From NCBI GenBank assembly GCA_019137255.1, contig WPDH01000026.1, forward strand, positions 186,001 to 250,000: a stretch of 64,000 bases of DNA, written 5' to 3'. The position numbers and the translations under genes were made by a program. Positions 10,334 to 22,300 of this stretch are shown here, one piece after another; position 1 is the first letter of the stretch; every line of letters starts with the position of its first letter. This DNA is from Corinectria fuckeliana. Its lineage: Eukaryota; Ascomycota; Sordariomycetes; Hypocreales; Nectriaceae. Under the pieces are notes generated by a model. It was not told the DNA's origin, searched no databases, and saw nothing but the letters and a program-made list of their open reading frames with translations.

Positions 10334-11342
10334 GTGTAGCGGGCGAACTAAGAGTATATACGTGAATAGAACAGCATTTCGGCCAATTCTGTATTCAAGA
10401 TAGACTTTCCCAGCCTAGACCATCCCTTTGTCGTATTAAATTAACTTATTACCATAGGAATAGAGAAACTGAGATAAGGTTGGAGGAGCTGAGCCGGAGA
10501 AGCGGCAACGCTGTGGCGAAATCAAACCATACAGAGAGACCTTCTTTCAAGCCTATGGAGCTAGTTCTTCGGCTTCCGCAAGGACAGTGAGGTGCTGTCA
10601 ACCAACGCTTATCCTCCCATTCCTTGTTTTAGAGAAAGATTTGAAACACGGTGTCGCTGCTGCGTTCCTCTGCTAGTCAGTCATCCTTTCCGCTACTTGT
10701 TAGTCCATCTGTAATGGGACAAGACATGAACGTCACCCTGAAACCTTTATTCCATGCCATCCGCATTCTCGCTTCAATTCAAGCGGTAAAATACATCTGT
10801 AAATCACATTCCGGCCTTTGCCCTTGCTATGGTTGTCTTTGTAAAAGTTACTGCCTAGGTAGTTAGTGCCCTACCCTATACATTCCTTGCTCACGCTCGT
10901 CGCATGACAACAACGAAACGGCAAGCAGCTCCGTTGAAAACCCAAGACCTCCAAGAGCTTCGGTGTGAAGAGAGTTAGTTATATGATATGCATTTAAAAA
11001 GCTTAGTGATCAACATTTCCTTATATTTGGAAGTTCGGTTGAGGTACCTCTCCCTGCACGCATACTAATAGTCATGGAACGCAATGTTTGGGATATCTTA
11101 AGATACTACTATTACGCACTGTAACCCCGTATATTTGAGCTATCAAAGGGACACGGTAGAGTCAACCTTGACTTTGGCTCCCTAGTAACCTCATATTTTC
11201 TATGCTAATAAGCCTTGATGCTGTATAATGTCCACGAGAGCCAGCCCTTTCTCCACAGCAGCACAAATGAACCAACTCAGAGTTTCGATCCCCTAGCAAT
11301 GAAAACCCTCTTAATATGTGTTGGGCCTTCAGATTGCTCATT
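10334..11342. other. Convergent intergenic region, no gene seen
   Basis: About 1 kb lies between the 3' ends of the Shb17-like gene and the methyltransferase. It is AT-rich with no coherent reading frame. A plus-strand open stretch at 10651-10866 has no recognisable content. Confidence 0.5.
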
Positions 11343-12364
11343 TCAATGCCCATGGTCGTGTCCATGGTCGTGACTATTCCTATGATCGTGGCTATGGCCT
11401 TCTTCTGCTCCTTGGATAGTCTTGAACTCAATCGGCTTATCAAGCTCCCTGAAGGCAAAGCCCTGGCCAACCCCTGCCTCCTCAAACATCGACTTGATTT
11501 GAGCCTCTGAGAACCCATGGTGTGTGATGCCATGGTGCGAGGCGTTTTCCGTGTCCATCTCATGGGAAGAAAAGTCGACGATAAAAAGGACGCCGCCGGG
11601 CTTGAGACGCTCAACCAACCGCTTGGCAGCCAGCGCACAATCGTCAAAATGATGCCAGCCTAGGCCCACGCCCGCGACATCGAAATCGAAAAACTTGGCA
11701 TCGGAGAAGGCAGAGGGAGAAGGGTCGGATGGATCGGCGAGATTACCCAAGAAAGCGGACCTAGGAGGAGCATCCTAAGAAGGGGTTGTCAGTAGCCCGC
11801 CTCGCCAATACAAACCCCGAGGTGTAGTTAGTTAAGGGTGCAGAATCTAACCTCATTCTGTGCTTGGGCATTGTATGCCTTGACCATGTTCCCGGTGACA
11901 TCAATCCCAATGCTTTCGCTCACATTCTTCGCCAGTATCTAAGGCCTCAGAAATTAGCAAGCTCGGCTCCTGGTTAAGCCTGTCTGCCGCATGACTTACC
12001 CTCGAAAGCATCCCAGTGCCGCATGCATAATCGAGGAACCGAGACCCTTGTTTCACACCAATAAAGCCCAGCTCGGCTTGGATCTGGGACTCTAGCTGCG
12101 CAATCGTAGCAGCAAACTGTTGGTCATACTTGCCGGCGATCTCGCTGTGATTGCCCACTGTTAGCTAGGTAGCATCGCAGAGCACTGCAGAAGAAGCGGC
12201 TGGTGTCACATGTCTGTTTTCACTGATTCCGTCGAGCAAGCCGCAGGTATGTCGTCGCGGCAATTGGTGGCCGAGGGGTCGAGCGCGCGTCGTGCAGATG
12301 AGGGGGTCCAGCCAATTGATACTCACTTGAAGTGCGCCTGGTTCTTGGATAAAATGTCGGTCAT
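11343..12364 (-). CDS. SAM-dependent methyltransferase with His-rich C-terminus
   Basis: Four exons, 12364-12327, 12144-12000, 11938-11852 and 11774-11343, give 233 aa. It is a class I (Rossmann) methyltransferase. Motif I is LDYACGTGMLS (residues 50-60), and the acidic residue after strand 2 is D74 in IGIDVTGNM. A post-I region contains GLGWHHFDD, and LKPGGVLFIVDF is the late motif. The protein resembles the UbiE/COQ5-like or generic small-molecule methyltransferases of fungi, and the substrate cannot be told from sequence. The C-terminus is unusual: the last 17 residues are almost entirely His, Asp, Ser, Asn and Gly (HDHGHDHGH at the end), a plausible metal-binding tail. Intron 1 is long for this window (182 nt); its acceptor ATCACAG gives the common start AHFNEIAGKYD. 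Confidence 0.88.
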
Positions 12365-15300
12365 GGCGGGCGATCGGGGAAGTCGAAAAGTTTAAAAGAG
12401 TACGCCGAACAAAGCTGCCATAAAGACAAGGAACAAGTTTCGTTTGGTGATGCTGATGGAATTGCGATTGAGACCGTACATGATTGACAAGAGGCTTTTC
12501 ATGTCGGCCGAATCTCAACGTGGTTATAAACATGGCGGTGGAGACTTCCAGATGTCGCCGTGTTGCCCATCGGACACATAATTAGAGCATCGGAAACTTC
12601 AAAGTCGTCGGAAACTTCCATCAGCGGAAACATCTCGGCAGAAGCATCACACCTTGGAAACCGTGCATGAAAAGATTAACCGCAGCAGCCAACAACCCCA
12701 AAGGTGCGATGACTGAGACGACTCTGCGCTCACTTGCCGTTAGCAACGCTTCAGGACAATGACAACCAGTAGACTAAGCTACTACATGCCCAAATGTCGG
12801 TCTATCCCACCCATCACAGACCATCTATCCACTGGCAGCTATGCACATGCGTTGGTGGTAGTATCGGACTTGAAAGAACAATTGGCGGGCATGGATGCAG
12901 CAAGCCTTGCCTCGCAGGACGTGGTTGCAGCCGCGAGGGCAAACGTGGCTGGCTTCTATACGCACAACGCCCTCAGGTGTGCGCTCGGTGACATGGTGAC
13001 ATGGGCGAGTCGACTTGAACTCGGGATGCGCACGTACCTCGGTCACCGTAACCGAGCCCAGGGGCCGATCACGGGTGATCCTGCGCCTGCACGAGCGCAC
13101 CGGTCCGCAGGCCGCGAGCTGTGCATGGCAGCCCAGCCCGAGCCCGAGCCCGTGGCCCATGCAGACGCCCAACGGCAGTGGTACGAGATGCCATCCGGTC
13201 CGTGGCTTGCTCCGGACATATAGTAGATACATGCACGAAGCCAAAAGAGAGAAGGGTGGGGATCACCACCCACACGCCGCGCTGATCCTTCCACCTGCAA
13301 GGGATGAGAGAATAAAGCAGACGAGGGCAAAGGATTCCCACACCAACAACCCAAACGTAACCCTGAAAGCAGGGCAATGCCCAACACGTTAGCGGGTTGG
13401 CGGGGACGCCTTGAGCCAATGCCTCAGGGCTATATCAAGCTCTTTATTGGAGGAAAACAATGCCTAGCACCGTGTTTGCTGAGGCTGGCATGCCGGGCTG
13501 CTTCCCGGGGCAGTTGCACTCTTGCGACTCCCGTAGGACAACAGCAGGGGCGTCTTCTACCCCAGAGGGAGCATATCAGCGGCCAAGACGCAACCCAGTG
13601 GAAAAGGCAATGTCTGTGTGCGAGAAGGTGGTCGCCCCCGCTCACCGCTGATTGCTTCGTGAAGTAGCAAGGCGTTGCCATCCCTTTGTCCATCCTCCTC
13701 CACCCCGTCCGAGGACGACGGTAGAGTGATCCGCCGGACGAGATGCCCGAAGACGGCCGTGGCGACGCCGAGTTCTCTCCAGAAATGCCGTTCGCAGCGT
13801 GGGATTGTGTCGCTATTGCGGAAGCCCTACTCCTCGGCAGCGACCCGCAACGCGGAGTCATGGGAGGAGAGCCTCTAGGCCAACATGGCGCGGACCAGCC
13901 AGCATCTCCGGAGTGGCGGTCGCTAGACCAAGTGCAAGCGGCGTCACTAGCCTGGCAAACTGGGGGCGGTTGCGAGCGCGCGGCCCCAGAATGACACTAG
14001 GTGCGAATTATTACAGGGATCCCCGTCATCAAAAAATGACAACACGCCAGGCCCGCGCCGCACTACTCAGCCTGCAGGCCGCCGTGCATGCGCACTAGGT
14101 CTCGTGGTGCTAAGATTGCTTTGATGTTCGTCCTCAGTTGGCTCTGGTTTCTTTCAGCAGTCACTGAAAGCTGGGCTGAGAGGCATGTTGTGGCCACCAC
14201 AGCAGGTGACTCCTGAGATGTTGGGTCAGGCAGCACTGGCCGCAAAGCCTTTTGTTCTTGAGCCGTAGGGAGCCGTGTTGCGGCACAGACTCCAAGTTTG
14301 GAGTGTGCGAAACATTGTAGGAGGCACCGGCGGCGGCGGCATCTCTGAGTAGCTTGTCGGGGCGGCACACGAGGGGTGCGAGCCTAGCGTTCCCACACTG
14401 TACTGGAAAGTCACTTCAGTCGTACATGGTTTGCGGCCCAGGATGACATGCAGCCGGGGATGACGCGAAGGGATGGCCGCGCCGCGCCTTGAGATTGCGA
14501 CGTGGCAGACCCTCTGGAATAAAGTAGGGCGTTTCTTGTCCCGTCAGCGATGCCCCGTTCTGCCTTTGTTCCTTTTCTTGTACTTCCGCGTCGATATTTT
14601 CCGAATGCCTCAATGCCATCGTTGCGGGAGAGGCGATAGGGGGGCTGTTGCAAATGAAGCTGCGTACTTCTCTCCTTGCTGTTCTGGTGTCCATCGGTCC
14701 AGGCCTGGAAAGAGAGGAGTGAGCTACGCTCGGGAGTTAACAGGCCCAGGAGGTCCGTACATAATAACGTCGCCTGACTCCATCAGGGATGGCGGCCTGT
14801 CCAATAGCCCATGGCACCCGAGAAAATCGGGCCCGTCCCGGGACAGATGCACTTACATGGATCATCCGCATGAGAGTTGGTTCACGTGATCGAAAGCGAA
14901 CGTGTGCAATTGGCGGACCGAGCCTTGTCTGGGGTAGCCCAGTCAATGGCGGCGGCTGGTCAAGACGGTCACAACCGAAGCCTGGCGACAAATTTAGTTC
15001 AGGCCATTGGTGCCAACAACCCTAGAGACAGGTTCGGGGTCTCGGAAGGCAAAAGTGTCGGTGTGAGCTGAGCCTTTGTGCTTCGTATGATAGTCTCTAC
15101 AGGATCCCCGACCTCGTCCCGCGATACCGTGCGTGAAGATCGATTGGTAGATGTGGAGTGTGGCGAGCCTAGCGCTGTTGTTCAGCTTTGTTGGCTGGGG
15201 CATTCGCCCATCCTCGGGGCTTGCTAGGAAGCATCCCTGCCAATGTTGGCTGTCCTTCGAACACTCGCACGCTTCGGTTGGCTTGCTGCTATATAACGCC

Positions 15301-16300
15301 AAGATGTGTTGGTGGCTGGCTGCAGCCACGATCCGTCCCCGGAGAGGGAAAGTCTAGCATAGTCAGTTGGTAACACGTGGATCGTTGCTTTTGCTGCGCC
15401 CTGGGGTCGGTTGCGCGGTGCTCAACGTAACCCCGCCAGAATCCAATACTGTGCTCGTAGTATGTAGAACGGAATGTCTCAGGCAAGTGATGGAACCTCA
15501 GGTTCCATGAGCGATCCCTGAGGGTCGTGGCGACGTGGTGTCTCTCCCACGGCAGGGATTGGGCGGAATTCCATGGGCCGGGCCGGTTTCGAATCTCTGG
15601 TTGCAAGCCGCGGTAAGGGGGCATGGACTAGGTGGCGGCGATCAATCTGATAGTCTGCCCAATTTCAAATTGCATCGGAAGACTGCAAAAGGAACGAGCA
15701 ACGAGGCGAAGAAGGAAGAAGAAATACAAAACATCGGTGGAGATGGGATGAAGCTAGGCTTAGATAGAGACACCAAGCAATACTAGCAGAAACGATGTCC
15801 AGTGTGGATCATTTACACCTGGGGATGGTGGATGGCGGGAAAAAAGATGTAGGCCTGAGGCGCACGTCGCACTGCGGAGAGGTGCATTGGTGTCCCGGGG
15901 CAGAAGTTGGCAGGAGGGAAATCAAAGGCGACTTCCTCAAGGTGGGTGGGCAGCCGCGCTTTCCGTTAGCACCCTAAGATGGGCACATCAGAGGAGTCGT
16001 AAATTTCGAGGCTCGCTGTATACCTAGTACCTCTTTAATTTGTTACCTGATCTGACCTAGCGGTTGCAAAATGAACGCCAAATTTCCACGTTCCATCTAC
16101 TCCAACCGCCCGATATCATGGCGTCACACCCATGCCAGCAAACCTCGCGCGCCTACCAACTTGGTACCTAGAAGCATCCTAGTCTCACCAAGTTGCTACT
16201 AGGTACTCCAGATTAGTCTCGGCCCTTCCCCTGCAGGTGTCAAAGGTCATGTGAATTTGGCCCAGGAATGAGTGTCAATTCGATGGAGCCCATGGTAAAT
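12365..16300. other. Start of a gene-sparse interval
   Basis: No domain or splice-consistent coding series was found on either strand. An ATG-initiated open frame of 154 codons at 12759-13223 (+) has no recognisable motif, and overlapping open frames on the other strand argue for chance in GC-rich DNA. No transposase or reverse-transcriptase motif was seen. Confidence 0.45.
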
Positions 16301-19300
16301 GGCGATCCCCTTCATCTAGTTTGTCCTCATTCATTATTGGCCTCTTCTAAACCTAGGGCAGCCTCAAGTTCTCGGTGGTGGTTTGCAGCAGTGTTGGCTT
16401 AGGTATGCCCTCACCTACCTGTCCAGACACAATGGCCCTGCTTCCAAACCGCTGGTCAAATCGCGAGCAGGTCTATTAAATCCATCGAAATACTCGCTCA
16501 TCACCTCTTTGACAGGGCTTTTGAGCCACCAGCTTGAGAAAACTGCAATCTCCGGTGCTGCGTCCAAGATATCAGCCTCTCTCTCGTCTAGGGTCCTTGG
16601 TGTTCCTGATGTCCTCTCTTTCCTCCCCACCAACCAAAGCTATCCCGCTACGTTAGTTAACTCCTGATCTGGCGCAGTTAAGCCAACCCTAGCAACTGAC
16701 TTCTTGTTTAGAAGCAGTTGAATTCTCAGTCTTGTAACGTCCTAGACTTGCCCTACAATTACCACGCTTCTCGATTCCCATTTCACCCTTGCTATTGTTG
16801 CAAAATACTGTCTTTTGATGGTCAGGATTCTCTCTCCATCCACCGAAAGATGGTTCTCTGGTCTTTCTCGATCTATTGATATCGCATTAATCTCTTTTCA
16901 TTTACGCACCACGCACTTACGTCGCTTCGACATTTGTCAGTTTACCCCAAAACAAGCTCTCAACCACGATCGTCCTAGCAGTAGTGTCGTTTTTACAAGG
17001 GGAACAGCTTTACGCAGCATCCACCAAGAACCTCAGCTAGGACAAAGCAAAATGAACGCCAACTCCAGCTTCAAGAGGCAACCAGGAAGCCACGCCCAAT
17101 GCAGCTAGTAAGTGACACCATTGCCTAACGAGTCTTCCACTTTTGGAGCCCATACTGCGACTTTCTCACTACTTCAATCAGTGGTGTCTGCGAGAGCTGG
17201 GCCGCATCTATAGCCAATCTCCGCCCAGTAACTCTAGCCTTGGTAAGGGTTATTCAGATCAGCCGTACCGTCTGGAACCCTCCCGGGTGGGCACAACCCA
17301 GGAAGGCCCTCATGGAGACAGACAGCTAGGTTATAGACAAGATTCCAGCCTCGATCGGAAGAATATCAATTCTCCATGGCCGATGACCTGCTGTGGTTGA
17401 TCCTTGCCTAGGTACGTGGCTGAATGACTTCAACCAACCACAGAGCTAATATGCACCATTCAGACACAACCTGACATATCAGGCTACCTCATCCCACGTG
17501 AAAGAAACATGACGCGGTCTCCCGGATCGCCCGAAGGATCCCGTTCGAACGGTGCCATCATTTTCCCCAGGGCTCGGGCAGATTACTTAGCCCTTGCGGC
17601 CCGATGCGCACCTCATAGGGCCGGGCCTCCACCCAAGCGACATCTGGTCTGAGGGGTGCATGGTTTCTCAATTTCCAACAAACACCCAGACTTGTCTCTG
17701 TCATGCAAGAATCTTTCCTTTCCCAGACCGCCACTCGGTCCTAATATAAATCTACGTCAAACGCAGGATTTAATAAGTATCATCCGCAGATGCCGAACAA
17801 GCGGACAGAAGTTGAAAGGCAGACGACTGTCGCCCAAATTGCAGTTGCAATTCGGCAGTGTCCAAAGACCCCAAGGCAGTGAGAGAATATCGCTTCGTCA
17901 CAGCTCGTCTCGAGCAATCAGACCACACAAGCCCGCAAACGAGTTATAGCGGGTTCTACAGAGAATCACCGCCTCCCGAGAATGTGCTATTGCAGTAGCC
18001 TCTAGCCAGTGCGAATCAGGGCGATGCATCATGTTTCACAGTCGCATTGTACTCTTTGCAGCTGCGGCATGATGTGCAGTTCGCAGGCGATTCACAGGAT
18101 GTGAGATCTTTACTGGACGTCACGTCTCCAGCCTCAAGATGGGCACGATGCCACATTGATGAAACTGTCGCCATTGGACAAGGGCAGCCTACACCACATC
18201 GTTGGATCCACAGCCGTGCAAGCTTGATGTTGCAAATTCCAAGAAATCCCGAAAGCAAAAGCAAAAGCCTCAGCTATTCGCGGTGCTCAAATAGGACCAC
18301 AGGGCGACATGGAAAAGCGGATATGCGTCGTGCAAGTAAGTACGTACGTAGTACACGGTAGGGGACGGGAGGAGCCTTATTGCAGGTGACCCAGACAGCC
18401 CGCACCCTAGTCGCACAAAGGATCAACCCGGCTGAGCCCAGCCGACGCAATCTACGAAGTACACTGGTCTGCACAATACCACGTACCTATTTCGGAATGC
18501 AAAATGGCCAGTCGGCAAGAAAAGAAGGCCGAGACGCAACAATTTTTCTTTTTTGAGGGGGGGTGTTCAAATACGCATCCTGCTTCACGCCTCATGTCTA
18601 TCGTTGGACGATGAGCGGTGACCATCTTCCATTTTCAGCTGGCTAGGTAGTGGTCGTTGGGGCTCCGCCAGGTATCAGACACCCCCCCTGGAACCGACTC
18701 TCATTGCCCAACATCACCACGCACCAAGGACAGCCCCTCCCGCACAACAAGGGACACAGAAGCACATCTCACAGGTGATTGGCAGTGGGTATTCGCCGGG
18801 CCAGGGCCGTCATCGGTAGCGGCCAAGGTTTTTTCTTTTCTTTTCGCGGTTCCAGAGAATCGAGAGCCACGCTCCACATGGAAGTTCATGACACACAACA
18901 GGTTAACTTACGCACACACAACGATCCGGCATCCATTAGGTTGGTGCATGACCATTTGACCACGGCCAACCCCGGAAAGCACACTGGACGTGACCGACTG
19001 ATCCACAGTTTGCTGACGAGCACAGTATTAAATTCTGTGATATCAACTGGAGATTCGGTCAACTCCGCGATCGGGACGCGGACCAGAACGGCCAATCGTT
19101 GTGTCCCGTCGATGACGCGATGTGTAGGCGCTACTTTGAAGGTTGTCGAGACGGCGTGGGTACTTCACACAGAGGTCGCGATGGCGGTGCGAATGCATTT
19201 GTTGAAACATTTCGAGGGAGGACAAGCCTGGCTGCGTTCAATTTGTCAATAGACCGCGTGTCTATCAACAGGCTCTCGTCTCCAACGGCGCGGTGGTCTA

Positions 19301-22300
19301 ATGCTGTGCGAACATCCAGAACAACCTGATGCTGACACCCACCCCAGCCTTTATATTGGTGGGCGGTGGTGAGAGCGCCCGGGTTCCCATGCGGGGGCAC
19401 CATTCATGTGCGCATTGCGCAGGCGGCAAGGAGATCTGACGGGAAGAAGGAATCATTGCCCCCCGGGTTGTCCCCCAAGAACGTGACAAGAAGAAATACG
19501 GATGGCCAACACACCAATCAAGGGCCTCCACAGTATGCCTCTCGCTCTCTATGGCGAGAAAACTCGGTCATGAGGGAGGGTCGCAGCGTGTTGTGGATTG
19601 GAGGAGTTGCTTTAATCAACCAGTCCCAGAGGAGTGAGAGAGGGGGATGTTGGACGGGTGGATGTCATCGGACGCCCCAAAGGGCGGACCTCCCACGAGG
19701 ATGCCATGGGCTGAGGGGAAAATAACCCGATTAAAAGCGCCGTCCTGCTGGGTTATCCCGGACCAGCACTGTGCGCATTGAGGCAGGTGACTGGCCAGTT
19801 GATCCCAAGCCTAATTACCATCCTGGGCCAGCAAAGTATCAAGAGGCGAAGGACGGAACTGAACTGAACCCGATGTCCACCGACCATGAGCTGCGTGGGC
19901 GCTTTCCGCCAGGACCCCGTTCCAGGGGGGACGCAGGTCAAGGCGGAAGCAATGCAAAGGCGCAAGTGGTTCAATATGGCAATGGCGGGATGGCCTGGTA
20001 CTCGGGTCAGTACTTTGTGCCTGTACCTCGTGGGTGGCGGGGTGGCGGACGGGGGTTTGCCGTCGAGTTTGGCGACCTGACCCGGCGCTATCTCGAGAGT
20101 TGCGGGTTGAACCGCAATGCATACGGGAGATGCCACCAAGGGGGCCTGGGCTGTGGGGGCTCATTCCTACTGGGGTATGGCATCTCATCCGTCATCGCGA
20201 GCCTTCACCACGACCTGATACGCCACGCTCGTCCAGTCGTACGTTGGTAGCATTGAGCAGCGCTATCTGTCTGTTGGTGATGCAGAAAAGTTTGCATGTA
20301 CCGCCAGGATATGGCAACTACACCAGAGGCTACTTGTTGCATTGTACTACCCTTGTGATTGGCATCGGAAAACACAACCACTACCTCTCCCTACTATCAA
20401 TTAGATCTCGACAGGCCTTTCAACCCGCGAAACGCTTACTCTTTGGCCGCGCCACCGGTATTTCTACAATTAAACGCATAATCACCATGCTAGACCTGCT
20501 GATGGAGATGCAGTAGTCTTATCGTACCTCGGCTGATGGTATAGGGTAAGAATGGGGTCGTGGTACGGGTTTGCGTCCAAGCAGCAAACTCGAGTCGAAT
20601 ACCACGAGACGACAGCCTGCTTCTCCATAAATGACACAACAATCGACTGTAGTTGACTAGCGCCACTCGATAACACATTCGACTATCTCGGATGTACGGA
20701 GTAGCTGCACTGAGCTACGGCCGAAGCAGACAGCTGTGATGTGATGTGGCTAGAAGAGTCGAGGTTTGGGGTTTGAGCTATATGGAATACTTTTCCATGC
20801 ATCCCCCGCGATTGAACAAGAGGATCAGCGCCACAACTACTTAAATGCTACACACATTTGTACAAGGACTAGAACGGGCAGAGCATCGAATCGGATGTGA
20901 GTGATGATCGGGTAGGGGCACAAGCAAGAGGGCCAAGTCCAAGACACCCAATTCCGGCACGGAAGTACTTCGTACGAAGTAAAGCAAGGGAGGTTGCTAG
21001 ACGCAGGATGGAAGCCCCACAGACGGTGGTGACCCAACCCACGAGGGACGGTCGACCTGTCAGATTCCCGAAATCCGCAGCATGATCCTAGCCGAGGCGA
21101 GTGATGGGGAACGAGACATGCCTGGCAAGCAGATGGACTTCCGGAAACGGGCGTCCTGGGGCTTGAAAGAGGGATGTGGCGTTGGGTCGGCGGGTGTAGG
21201 TGCATCGAGGTTACCGAAGCGGCGGGAGGGAAGTGGATGGTCACTCGCAGCGACGACGAAGAGGCGAGCTGTAATTGACCTGGCCAAGAGGCTTTCATCA
21301 ATGACTCGCTAGGGGCGATGTGCGCCCAGGGTCATTCTCGTGACAACCTTGGTTCAAGGCGGTTAGCAGCGAACCGACCAGAGTTCGTGATTGGGGATGG
21401 GCGATGGAGGTTGGAGGGAAGCAGCAACCTCGACTGAGCAGGGCGACAAGGGACGGCGCAAGAGGGATGTAAAGGGGATCCGGGATGGATGGACGGGAAT
21501 ACAGGATGAGGAGGGAGGCAAGCAGCTTCACTACCCGACAGCGAGAGACCGATACGACGCAACGGCACGACATTACGAAGCAAGGCGATGTCCATCCACC
21601 CACCCATCCTTCCTCGAACCATCCTTGACGACCGCGTGCTCCCGCACCTTGGGAGCCTATCCCAGGCCACGCCGAACCAACCTTTCTGGTGGAAGACGAT
21701 GCCTTCCACCCCACCATTTGCGGGCGGTGAGCAAGCGGACGACTGGATGATGCGCCTGGGGTCTCGCTGCCCGCACCACGCACCACGCACCGCCTTCTGA
21801 TGCATATCCCTCGCCTACTACGAATACTTGACTACCTGACATACTGACCGCGGCTGTGCCTCGCGGGTCTTACCAACCGCATCAATCCCTTGCCTTGTGG
21901 TCTAGCTTGTTGCGCGCGCGCTGCTGCCGCGCACTACTGTACGAGAGCGGCACGTCACTTGGCCGCGGGGTCCCAGTACTCCAATTGTACCGGCCTAGAA
22001 GTCTCTGGAGTCTTAGATGAGCCGGACGTCACCGCTTGCTCGGTCGATGCTCCCTCCCGCCCACGCTCTCGGCACCCAGGTACCGCTGAGGTACCTACCG
22101 TCCCGTGCCGGCAAGGGCACAGCCAGTAGCGGGCTCTAGCGGCTCCCACGGCTCTGTCGCAGGGTGGCAGTGGCTCAGGTCAGGTCACCTCCTGGGTTCT
22201 GGGGTGAGGTCCCAGCTCACGTACCGGACCGTTCCTCTGCATAGGCGTGGGCGGCCGGGTGCGAGGCCAGTGAACCATGCTCCGTCATCGCGGCATTCCT
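16301..22300. other. Gene-sparse interval, centre
   Basis: No gene is supported. An open stretch at 16633-16415 (-) has a protein-like look (acidic helix, then FSSWWLKSP) but ends in stops on both sides and has no ATG. It may be a decayed fragment. A 16-bp perfect palindrome, TACTTCGTACGAAGTA, lies at 20966-20981. An 11-nt TACGGAGTA-type box lies near 20693. Confidence 0.45.
20966..20981. repeat. Perfect 16-bp palindrome
   Basis: TACTTCGTACGAAGTA reads the same on both strands. Half-sites (TACGAAGTA) recur in intergenic DNA near 8344, 18455, 22883 and 41958. Confidence 0.85.

Noticed and set aside
12759..13223. 154-codon ATG-initiated frame
   Set aside because: No domain and no splice context, with overlapping open frames of similar length on the opposite strand. 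It may be a real lineage-specific gene, but the sequence alone does not support it.
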